Assembly: GCA_951799405.1 (NCBI GenBank) | Contig: OX637339.1 | Coordinates: forward strand, 13,578,001-13,642,000 | Origin: Agapetus fuscipes | Taxonomy: Eukaryota > Arthropoda > Insecta > Trichoptera > Glossosomatidae | Direction: 5' to 3' | Length of the DNA stretch: 64,000 nucleotides | In this document: piece after piece, positions 43,657 through 52,400 of the stretch | Layout of the letters: each line of letters begins with the position of its first letter | Position numbering within the stretch: the first letter of the stretch is position 1 | Notes under the pieces: generated by a model | The model's input: the letters and a program-made list of their open reading frames with translations, nothing else | What the model was told of the DNA's origin: nothing | Databases searched by the model: none | Translations under genes and position numbers: made by a program

Positions 43657-43787
43657 AACAAATAAAATAAAAATAAACTATACAAAAAACAACTCCAGAA
43701 ATATATTTAGTAGAATAATAATGAAATTTTGAATTAAAATCTCAATACGTCAAGGAATATTCAGTTTGTAAAATAATTATTTCTGAA

Positions 43788-44095
43788 AAAATTAAAATTA
43801 AAAAACAAATTGTATTAGGTTACGGGGCGAGTAAAATTCAATAATGTACGACCGGTTTCGGAAACAAGGTTTCCATCATCAGGTACAATTTATTACTTAT
43901 TAAATTAATTACTAATTATTACTTAATTATTATTATTTAATTATTATTAAATATTACTTAATTATTACTAAATATTACTAACTACTTACTACATTATTGA
44001 ATATTACTCGCCTCGTAACCTAATACAATTTGTTTTTTAATTTTAATTTTTTTTAAATGAAAGGTTACAAAGTGAATGCCTCATCAATTAATGGA
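43788..44095 (+). mobile_element. Foldback Penelope-like mini-element
   Basis: A 308-bp insertion between ATTATTTCTGAA copies (43776-43787 and 44096-44107). Arms TTAAAATTAAAAAACAAATT ... AATTTGTTTTTTAATTTTAA and TAGGTTACGGGGCGAG ... CTCGCCTCGTAACCTA. A minus-strand core at about 43846-43886: TGTAC, CTGATGA, T, GGAAAC/GTTTCC, GAAAC, CGGTC, GTACA. The 150-bp centre is an ATTATTACTAA-type low-complexity run. Tail: AAATGAAAGGTTACAAAGTG and AATGCCTCATCAATTAATGG. Confidence 0.85.
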
Positions 44096-44430
44096 ATTAT
44101 TTCTGAACTAATAAATCATGAATACCAACTGCTAGAGTGAGTTGTTTGGTAGATTTCGTCTATGGGTCACGGCTATTCAATTCCTTTATCCTTTCGTCTT
44201 TTATTAACCTTGTATCTCCATATCACCTACCAATAATAATGCAACAATACCTGCAAAGCACTTCAGTTCATCTGTGGCAGTGAGACAGCGGGCAGACGCA
44301 AAGTGTACCGAAGACTGTCATCCTCAACGCGTGCGATCGACAGGAAACACAACAGAAAAACTCGTAGCAGATCAGTATTGGAATTTGGTGAGTCTTTTCT
44401 ATTAATCCTCGACTTCTATCAGCTAACTCG

Positions 44431-44740
44431 ATCTAATCTAATCTAATCTAAGCTGCAAAGATATATATCATTTAAGTTTTATATTAAATGCATTCCCACA
44501 AGCAGATATGTATAATTTCGCGCTAACACATGCCGCATGTGGACCTACAATATAAAAACCCAATCTCAAATGAACATAAGCCTTGCAACTCTTGCCGTCC
44601 TTCCCTGAAACAGAGGTGACATTGGCAAAGTGAACCAATTTTTACATTATGGGTGGTCAGCCGCATAACAACCTATAAGTCAAGGAACATACATGACAAA
44701 TTACATTTTTTAAAAACAATAAATCACAATATATACAATA
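44431..44740 (-). repeat. DR240 plus LINE L-A UTR
   Basis: ATCTAATCTAATCTAATCTA tail to CCTATAAGTCAAGGAACA, then L-A UTR (TACATGACAAATTACATTTT). The 44740-45190 stretch contains a GC-rich patch (45000-45090) with no recognised gene. Confidence 0.85.
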
Positions 44741-45189
44741 TATACTCGATCACGCAGAATAACCTTATAATGTAGAACCAGCGCCCACTCTCTCTAATAT
44801 TTTGTGGAAGCAAACTTGACTCCATCAGCAGCAATGTTTTTTCACATATTCTTCCCTTTATGGGCCTCTACAGAGCACTCTCCCGGTATATTCCTTCCAG
44901 CTCTCCCTATACCGGCAATAACACAAATGAAAATCCTGGCGCCCTGTTTCCCGCAGTTAATATTTAATTCGCCTCCACTCAATCAACTGTTGGCAATCCC
45001 GGGGCGTCCGGTATAGTCCGGGAACGAGCCCGGGGCGCTATGTTTTATTGACGGGCCGGGCCTACAGCCAGGCTTAGGCGGCAGACCCTCGTTTACTAAT
45101 TCATTCGACAATTCCACACTTAAAACCAAAACAACACGCGCTAGAGGGATGTGAAAATACGGTATTACCCGGTATTTCAAATATTTACA

Positions 45190-45420
45190 ATATGTATAAA
45201 ACTGGGAAGAAATGGAAAAGACGAAGAGAAAGATCCTCCACACGATGGACCGATCAAGTGATGACAGCACCGGGCACCTCAGTGGTTGGAGCGCTGCGAG
45301 AAGCGCAGTCAAAAAAGAACTGGAGAAGAGTGGTTGCTTCAACACGGGTCACAAACCTCAGCCATGAGGAACAATATTTAGAAGAAGAATATATAAAACA
45401 CAGATTGAAGAACCGGTAAG
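45190..45420 (+). pseudogene. LINE ORF C-terminal fragment
   Basis: 76 open codons to TAA: KWKRRRERSSTRWTDQVM, VVGALREAQSKKNWRRVV, NLSHEEQYLEEEYIKH. RW.DQ...........A..R.NWR..V is the usual end of several LINE ORFs, and the acidic end may be translated (GAA)n tail. A separate L-B fragment starts at 45430. Confidence 0.6.
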
Positions 45421-45429
45421 AAGAGTTAA

Positions 45430-45625
45430 AACAATGTTCAGAGAGCGTGCATTTGTAGTTGCTGGTCCTCTGGCCTGTAAAACCCTGCCTCATCATGTGA
45501 GTGACATAGGGGACCATGTGAAGTTCCAAAACGTACTAAAGACAAGTAAATTTCTGGTATCATTTGCACGAGCGTCCTTGGAGTGACTACATCACGAAAC
45601 TGCGCTATAAAGAAATCATCAACCT
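45430..45625 (+). pseudogene. LINE L-B RT C-terminus
   Basis: MFRERAFVVAGPLACKTLPH, then HVSDIGDHVKFQNVLKTSKF, LVSFARASLE, stop at 45581-45583. Close to 42.82-42.97 kb, with W changed to C in the AWN motif. 3' end GTGACTACATCACGAAACTG, then AAATCATCAACCTC. 45626-46160 unassigned. Confidence 0.8.
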
Positions 45626-46159
45626 CGCTGATTCTATGATTTTTGGATTTAAAATAAACACAGAAAAGAAAATCATTTGGTGGAGATCGAGCCCTAGTCC
45701 TTTCGCTTTATACGTCCGTAAGCGTACTACTAACCGACTATGGAAATATTTGAAATTTACGAATCTCCCATGGTAAGAAAAAACCCGGTGTTCATTTGTA
45801 TTAAACTTCACACCCCTGAGATCAAGCAAAACCTTTCTACGCGCAAACCAAATGTACTAATATACAGATAGTGTTAGTTGGCTGAGCTTAAAGTGAAATA
45901 GAAGAGAGGAAAGTGTGCGGAGGATGAAGGCTGTGAAAGCGTAAGAAATAAAAACCCTTAGGGGCCAGGCGGGATGATTTACGATTTGCGGCGGTAAAAG
46001 TGCAAAAATATATTTCACTTATGCATGCTGCCATGATTTCAGCAAATCAATTCTGAGAAAAGAAATAAAAAAACTGCTTGAGCGGTTTATGGTAGAGGGG
46101 TGTTTGTTTTTATAGATTTCTTGGAAAAATTTCCACGAAGCCTCAAAATTCGTATTGTA

Positions 46160-46470
46160 TCTAAAATCTAAGTTGCAAAGATATTTGTGAAAATAAAACT
46201 CTGTGTTTTTTATAATTTTGTATAATTATTTATAAAAATAAATTTTCACTGTGTGAATACACAAACTTTAAAAAGTCTTGCAAAGATATATTACATTAAA
46301 TGCATTCCCATAAGCAGACACGTAGATATGTGGACTTACAACATAAAAAACCCAATCTCAAATGGACATAAGCCCTGCAACTCTTGCCTGAAACAAGAGT
46401 GACATTGGCAAAGTGAATCATTTTATTACAGCGAGGGCGGTCAGCCTCATACCAATCTATAAGTCAAGGA
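46160..46470 (-). repeat. DR240 copy split by a small insertion
   Basis: CTAAAATCTAAGTTGCAAAG at the start, interrupted at 46184, resuming at 46278 with TTGCAAAGATAT, to CAATCTATAAGTCAAGG. Confidence 0.8.
46185..46277. mobile_element. 93-bp insertion with 12-bp duplication
   Basis: Between TTGCAAAGATAT copies (46173-46184 and 46278-46289), the same DR240 position hit at 9.8 kb. TTGTGAAAATAAAAC and TAAATTTTCACTGTGTG resemble the inverted repeat at 48.49-48.66 kb. No ORF. Confidence 0.6.
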
Positions 46471-46475
46471 TTTGT

Positions 46476-46950
46476 CAATTTGTGAAAATAACATTTTTCT
46501 TCTTCTTTTGGTGACACTTCAATCGAAGATCGGCGATCATCATGGCTATTTTGACCTTGGATGTTGCGGCTCTAAACAGGAACTTGGTGCTTTTATAGAA
46601 CCATTGTTGCAAGTTTTTCAGCCGCGATGTCCTACGGCGTTCCTGAGTTCTTCTCCCCTGAATTTTATCCTGTATGATAAGATGAAAAAGGCGATATTTC
46701 TCATTCATCATAACGTGACCGAAGCACATCAACTTTCTCTGCTTCATGGTTGGCAGAAGTTCCTTGGTGGTACGCATACGTCGAAGAACTTCTTCATTGG
46801 TGACCCGATCCACCAAGATATCCGAAGCATTTTTCGGTAGACACACGTCTCGAACGCTTCAATTCGTCTCAGCAGTGCCCGTGTGAGCGTCCATCCCTCC
46901 ATACCATCTAGAGCAATTGGGAGCTCCTCACCATACGTTAAATAAAACTC
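46476..46950 (-). pseudogene. LINE ORF C-terminus with one frameshift
   Basis: Minus strand, first frame: LTYGEELPIALDGMEGWTLT, RALLRRIEAFETCVYRKMLR, IS. After a one-base loss near 46812: VDRVTNEEVLRRM, LPTMKQRKLMCFGHVMMNEK, SKVKIAMMIADLRLK. G.E.WTLT / LRRIEAFE...YR+MLRISW.D.VTNEEVLRR / RKL...GH is a well-known insect LINE C-terminal pattern. A short (AAG)n tail (TTCTTCTTCTTTTGGTG) is at 46498-46512. It sits against the DR240 end. Confidence 0.8.
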
Positions 46951-47043
46951 TCTGTGTGTTTTTTAAAAATATATATACTGGTATGTGCATAACAAATACT
47001 ATAAATGTTAGGTAGGTAGATAGGTGTAGTTATAGCCGATATA

Positions 47044-47571
47044 TGTTGGAGTAATTAATTATTATAGGCACCTAGGAAAGAGACATTCAACTATGTCCCC
47101 AATGGAAGCTTTATGTTCTAGAAGAATCCAGCAAAACTGACTTCTAGCAACTACTGTCTTTAGGAGTATATAAGGCGCAAGTCGCCAGCAGGTGAGTCAG
47201 TCGATATACGTCGCTCTGCCTCTGAACAAAAAAGACATTGAAGACCAACTGTGAAGTAAATGTAAAGTGCTAAACCATAAATGTGAATTGTTAAAAATAA
47301 ATATAAATTGTTAATTATAAATCTAAGTGTAAAACAAACATCTATGAAAGAATAGTTAGGTTTAAGTTAGAATTACGGTCGTTTGACATTTTGACAATTA
47401 TATTAATTTTCGGATATTTAACGAACCGTTCGGTGAGAACTTACATTATTCTCTACGTTTCGTCAGCGACGTAGCCGACTCGTTAAATATCCGAAAATTA
47501 ATATAATTGTCATCTATGAAAGAAGACCAGTTTTCTTAATTTAAAGACTTTTGAACCCTAAAAACACAACA
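47044..47571 (+). other. Candidate solo LTR carrying a foldback insertion
   Basis: Starts TGTTGGAGTAATTA and ends AAAACACAACA, giving a TGTTG...CAACA terminal inversion. Promoter-like GGAGTATATAAGGCGC at about 47163, then AGTCAGTCGATATACG. Removing the 47353-47510 insertion and one duplication leaves about 355 bp. Flanks ATATA/ATACT are not a clean duplication. A Ty3-like LTR is likely but without internal domains. Confidence 0.5.
47353..47510 (-). mobile_element. Foldback element, second type
   Basis: A 158-bp insertion between CATCTATGAAAGAA copies (47339-47352 and 47511-47524). Arms: ACAATTATATTAATTTTCGG / CCGAAAATTAATATAATTGT extended by ATATTTAACGA / TCGTTAAATAT. The centre has CTACGTTTCGTCAGCGACGTAG, in reverse containing CTGACGA followed by AACGTAG. 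A left tail of about 44 bp (TAGTTAGGTTTAAGTTAGAA). Confidence 0.75.
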
Positions 47572-48074
47572 ATACTTTCACATGAAATTTAGGGGTTGTT
47601 GGTAAAAAAATCGGGCATGAATCCTCGTTAATCGAAGCGTTCGAATTAAAAGGTTTTACTTTCCCTCCCTATTCGGACATATGTAATACATTCATGAATG
47701 ATAATCCATCAAACAACCCGGAGAATCTGCGTTGTAAAGTATACATCGCAAGATGCTACGATACATTTATCTTTCCATTGTAGGTAATACAAGTCTACGA
47801 CCCCGCTTTCCGCGTATCATTCTACGCGGATATTGTGCGTAGGCCGTAGAGGATATATTGTATGGGGAGCTTTTGTCGTAGCTTTTTAATATGAAGTGCT
47901 ACGAGCCGTGAAAACGACAGATTTTATTTTTCATACGCAGACAGCTTTAAATTTAGCAACATGGCTATTTATTATCAGATTCATTCGGATACAAACTCAT
48001 ACATTTTTTAGCATGGGTTTAAATAACAACGCATTTTTACGTATGTTATCTACAAATATAGAGCTTGCGTCAAA

Positions 48075-48432
48075 TCTATAATCTAAGTTGTATAGATATC
48101 ACTTCATTTTAGGCTTATTTAAACAGCACGCCCACAAGCAGGCACGTATAAGTTCGCGCTTACTTATGGTGCATGGTGCATCTGTAATAATCTATATTGC
48201 AAAGATATATTAACATTCAAAACTCATCAAATGCATGCTCACAAACAGACACGTGTAATGGCGCGCTTACAAATGCTGCATGTGTACCTTCTTAGAAATT
48301 AAAATCTAAGCCTTAAATGAACATACACCCTGCAACTCTTGACGACCTTTCCTGAAATAGGGGTGACATTGGCAAAGTGAACCATTTTTACAGCATGGGT
48401 GGTCAGCCGCATACCAACTTTTAAATCAAGTA
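48075..48432 (-). repeat. Two DR240 copies in tandem
   Basis: 48075-48190 is a 3' half (TAATCTAAGTTGTATAGATA to ATGGTGCATCTG). 48191-48432 is full (TAATCTATATTGCAAAGATA to CATACCAACTTTTAAATCAAG). 47580-48070 is unassigned apart from hairpin CCGCGTA...TACGCGG near 47808. Confidence 0.75.
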
Positions 48433-48479
48433 ACAATCCTATTTGTTTTAAATGTCAAACAACTCTCGTAAATTTACAA

Positions 48480-48670
48480 CATATATTTTTTTTGGAAAAC
48501 GTAGTTTTATTTTCACAAATATTAATTTTATTTGCCTCGGGTACTTTTGAACTTCAAGTTTCAGGTCATTATCAAGAGTAAAATTAATTATTGTGAAAAT
48601 AAAACGACATTTTTGAAACAATATGTTTATTTTTAATTTAAAATTAATTTTCACAGTGTAGTACGTTAGG
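48480..48670. repeat. Inverted repeat, foldback-like
   Basis: GTTTTATTTTCACAAATATT faces AATTATTGTGAAAATAAAAC; ATTTTATTTGCC faces a GAGTAAAATT-like arm. A related segment lies in the 46.19-kb insertion. Confidence 0.5.
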
Positions 48671-48879
48671 CTAGAGCAGAGTTGCCAACACTTCTTCTTA
48701 TCCTCGCACACAGATCTTTCTAATTTCCTCTCACAGTACACCACCAAGACCGCTTATTTTTTAGCATGTCACGTAGGAATTAAAACCGCGATGATGCGGC
48801 GTTACTGACTCCATGTTTCCCAGCTCACAGAGCCAGCAGCGGCGAGGGTCCTTAGAGACATGTAACAACAAATCGGCCG

Positions 48880-48960
48880 AAGATAGCTCGTCTACAGACA
48901 GCTCGTCCATGGACAAAACGGTCACAGGAAAGTTTTTCCACACGAATTTTCGGTCACATA
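48880..48960 (+). repeat. 13-mer repeat family, copy 5
   Basis: ACAGACAGCTCGTCCATGGA, CAAAACGGTCACAGG, GAATTTTCGGTCACATA. The right end is cut by the TA-MITE. Confidence 0.6.
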
Positions 48961-49204
48961 CGGGGCTATTCTTAGACATTTTAGTCGTCAGTTGAGCCCA
49001 CGCTTTGACAAACTAATGATGCCTGGGCTGAAAGTCTCATTACCACGGTCATTCTAGCCTACCGAATTTTGGTAATATTGGTATGAAGACAAATCAGCTG
49101 TTCACTTGCGACCATCTTGGATTGACAGGTCTTCATACAAATGCATCATTAGTTTGTCAAAGCGTGGAGTCAACGGACGACTAAAATGTCTAAGAATAGC
49201 ACCG
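48961..49204. mobile_element. Tc1/mariner-type MITE with TA duplication
   Basis: 244 bp between TA (48959-48960) and TA (49205-49206). Long terminal inverted repeats: left CGGGGCTATTCTTAGACATT, TTAGTCGTC, then CCACGCTTTGACAAACTAAT; right the matching complement ending GTCTAAGAATAGCACCG. An inner palindrome is GAAGAC...GTCTTC. No transposase. TA duplication plus inverted ends is the Tc1/mariner pattern. Confidence 0.75.
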
Positions 49205-49254
49205 TACAGTACAGATCCAAAGACAGCTAAATCACAGAAAACTTGCTCTCAAAA

Positions 49255-49660
49255 AACCCTTGTAATAAGGATTGTTGCAGTGTTAGGGAAAACGGTTGAA
49301 AATGCTATGGTTGTGTAGAGTACATTTCAAGGATCAAAGCCATATACATTTTGAAGTAGTAAAAATAAAGATTACCTTGATATTTTTCTAAAGTAAAATG
49401 CCGAGAATTTGAGTCCCGCCAAAACACACCGCGCGGTCGGCTAGCCAAGCCAGGATACCTGAGGCCGTCGGTGCAGTTGTATCAAATATGTATAACATCC
49501 GATGATCAAGGTGACATCACATCCGTCTAAATAAAAAATGCCTTGTTTCACCGGAAATCGAAAATGCATGAATCTTAAAGAGCTTCAATTTAAAAACTAC
49601 GCCAGATCTTTTTTTTTAAAACGCATTTGCAATGTTTTTATGAAACAAAATACAATGCGA
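49255..49660 (+). repeat. Two-copy 400-bp repeat, copy 1
   Basis: TTAGGGAAAACGGTTGAAAA, TAGAGTACATTTCAAGGATC, CTTAAAGAGCTTCAATTTAA. Aligns end to end with 60.9-61.3 kb except for the middle. Confidence 0.6.
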
Positions 49661-49684
49661 AATTGACCTATTACGTTTAGTTTT

Positions 49685-49925
49685 CTGTTAACAATGTTTG
49701 CATTCCATGCCGAGAGCTCGCGTTCGAATCTCACCAGAGGTGTCAAAAATGATTTTCGGCAGGCAAGGTTCAATCAGCCCCTTGACAAGAAATGAGTACC
49801 AGCCCCCACGGGAGCTGGGAAACCTTCACTTCAGCTTAAGTGGTTGACGTTAGGCCGACCCCCTTACTCGTAAAAAAGCACGAAGTTAAGCTTTACGTGT
49901 AGCTAAGTTGCGTTGTGTTTAATTG
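49685..49925 (+). repeat. SINE-T copy
   Basis: TTTGCATTCCATGCCGAGAG, B-box-like GCGTTCGAATCTCACC, to AGGCCGACCCCCTTAC and GCTAAGTTGCGTTG. Confidence 0.8.
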
Positions 49926-49935
49926 CGTTGTGATG

Positions 49936-50187
49936 GACTTATAGGTTGACTTATGTGTTGGTATGCGGCTGACCACTCATGCTGTAAAAATGGTTCACTT
50001 TGTCAATATCACCCCTGTTTCAGGAAAGGACGGCAAGAGTTGCAGGGTGTATGTCCATTTTAGATTTGGTTTTTATGTTGTAGGTTCACATGAGGCATGT
50101 GCACGCGCGAACTTGTACGTGTCTGGTTGTGAGAATGCATGTATTGTGAATCTCCGATGTAACATATCTTTGCAACTTAGATTAGAT
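49936..50187 (+). repeat. DR240 full copy
   Basis: Starts GGACTTATAGGTTGACTTAT with a short duplication at the start; ends TTTGCAACTTAGATTAGATG. Confidence 0.9.
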
Positions 50188-50192
50188 GGAGC

Positions 50193-50335
50193 TATATTGT
50201 ATGTTATCAAAATGTCGTTGACTGATAAGTGAAGTGGACGAGCTGTAGTGTGACCGATTTGTCCTGTCTGAACGGTTCGTCTGTGTGTGATTTGTCGTGG
50301 AGCTCCCTTGAGAAATGATCTGTCTGAAGGTTTTA
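50193..50335 (-). repeat. 13-mer repeat family, copy 6
   Basis: Minus strand: ACAAATCACACACAGACGAA, GGACAAATCGGTCACACTAC, AGCTCGTCCACTTCAC, then GTCAACGACATTTTG. Confidence 0.6.
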
Positions 50336-50429
50336 GTAATAACATAAGATCTACATAGTGAGCAACACCCGCTGTCGTAGCCTGGCTCCCAGCCACTCAC
50401 TCAACACGTGAAATCTTAAATATTATTAA

Positions 50430-50700
50430 TGAGGCCTGGCAACACTACGGAAAACATCAGTGATACCCAAGGACGCAAACACCTGACAAATTATTTTTGT
50501 TTTCTTTTCAATTAGACATTGTTCTATCCGCTGATTTTCACACCGTTGACGTTTCGCTTTTACAAACAGAGGATTTTCAAGGCTGGTTATAAAAGCGACG
50601 CGGGGTTCTTTGCGTCCGTTTGCTGTTGGTTACTTCGGTACAAATAAATAATTAAATATTTTTATTTGTGAACAAGCCAAACGACCGTACGTTCAATGAT
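50430..50700 (+). other. LTR- or promoter-like stretch
   Basis: GGTTATAAAAGCGACGCGG near 50585 is a TATA-type element. CGTCCGTTTGCTG and ACAAATAAATAATTAAAT follow. Possibly a solo LTR, but no ends or duplication were defined. Confidence 0.25.
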
Positions 50701-50796
50701 ACAGCAAATTTAGAGGAATTATTCTTTAGTATGTTTTAAAAAATGCATTCTACGAACTGTGATTCGTATACTGAAGTTCCGTCTACATTTCATTAG

Positions 50797-50985
50797 TTTA
50801 AGGCTTATATTAAATGCCCACTGGCAGGCACATGAAAATTCGCGCTTACAGATGCTGTATGTGTAGGTACATACAACAACAAAAAACCTCACTGACCATG
50901 GACTTAGCAAAACCTGTCGCCTTTCCCTGATACCGGGGTGGAATTCGCAAAAGTGAGCCTCATACCAACCTACTAGTCATGGAAC
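50797..50985 (-). repeat. DR240 copy lacking the 3' tail
   Basis: TAAGGCTTATATTAAATGCC to ATACCAACCTACTAGTCATGG. 50985-51597 has no recognised feature beyond an A-run. Confidence 0.7.
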
Positions 50986-51609
50986 ATATGCATGCATTAT
51001 AGTGATGGCCGAGAAGGTCGAATGGAGTTGTATCAACCAAACAACAAACAGCGCGTAAAAAATATCTAACTAATATTTATTTTAACATCACTATTCGTCA
51101 TTTTTCAGGGTTTTGATTTTCACCTTTTTCTCCTTTTTTCGTCTCGTTACCTGTGACACATTTTCAATAAATGAAAAAAATTCGCCAACACGAATAGAAA
51201 GCATTTTTTTCAAGTCACCCTTTCAAAAAAAAAAAAAAAATTGGGTCACACAAATTCCTTCACACCCCGTTGGTTTTGTGAAGCTGTCATTTTCTCAGCG
51301 GTTCGCGTCTTGGCTGTGCGCTCAAAGGTTCGCGTCTTAGATGAGCGCCATGTTATTAGCGGGGACTCAAACCCTTGACTTTCAGTTGACGTGCGCGCAC
51401 ACCCAATCTGTCAACGACCACACAAAGTGAATAAATATCGCCTCTCAGAGGGTCGTACATCATCCTAGCGGGCTGGAGGAAGACGAGAGATGATGTGGAT
51501 TATTTTAAAATTAGCATAGCATTATGAAAACTAATAAAAGTGATGAATAGTTGTGAGTACAACAAGAGAAAGCTGATTTTGAAAACAATAAAAAATGAGA
51601 AATAACCTT

Positions 51610-52252
51610 AATTAAAATACTTTTTTAACTTTGTTACAATTCACTTGAGTTTTATTTTTTAAAAAACACAACCAGTTTCGGGAGAAGCAGTACCTCCCAT
51701 CTTCAGGTGTAAATATCAACTAACATAAAATACAAAATTACCAAATTAAGCAAGGATTTAATTTGTAGTACTGGTGGGGGTAAGTGGGGGGCGGGGCTTA
51801 ATTGGAAACAAAGAAAGTAATGGCGAAGTGTTGGGAAAGAGGATATTATTTAAGAGGTTATTTTCAGAATTAATATTTTTTTGGATTTCTAGATAATATA
51901 AAAAAAAAAAGATATAAAAAAAAAAAAAAAAAAAAAAAAATATTAATTCTGAAAATAACCTCTTAAATAATATCCTCTTTCCCAACACTTCGCCATTACT
52001 TTCTTTGTTTCCAATTAAGCCCCGCCCCCCACTTACCCCCACCAGTACTACAAATTAAATCCTTGCTTAATTTGGTAATTTTGTATTTTATGTTAGTTGA
52101 TATTTACACCTGAAGATGGGAGGTACTGCTTCTCCCGAAACTGGTTGTGTTTTTTAAAAAATAAAACTCAAGTGAATTGTAACAAAGTTAAAAAAGTATT
52201 TTAATTAATTAAAATGTGCTTTCACAAAGTTACTGCCCAAAATCTAAATAAT
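51610..52252 (+). mobile_element. Near-perfect 643-bp foldback, Penelope-like
   Basis: Flanked by AGAAATAACCTT (51598-51609 and 52253-52264). Arms of about 275 bp (51608-51882 and 51934-52208) appear perfectly complementary by eye around a 51-bp A-rich centre. Each arm carries a hammerhead-like core (52106-52150 plus; 51666-51710 minus): ACAC, CTGAAGA, T, GGGAG/CTCCC, GAAAC, TGGTT, GTGT. Only the right side has the 44-bp tail (AATGTGCTTTCACAAAGTTA, CTGCCCAAAATCTAAATAAT). No ORF of note. The symmetry implies recent formation or ongoing gene conversion. Confidence 0.85.
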
Positions 52253-52269
52253 AGAAATAACCTTTTTTG

Positions 52270-52400
52270 AGAGTTTGAAGAGAGAGGAATTTTGGAGAGT
52301 TGCTTTCGGGGATTTGTTGCCTTGGTCTATCGGAGCTGAAGCTTTTGAACGTTACGTCCATCTTTGTGATGAACTTGTTCAGAGGGCTCTTACCAAAAAT
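52270..52400 (-). mobile_element. Penelope-like terminal relic
   Basis: GGGATTTGTTGCCTTGGTCT, GCTGAAGCTTTTGAACG and TTACGTCCATCTTTGTGATG parallel 42.66-42.74 kb at lower identity. The hairpin is lost. Confidence 0.4.
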
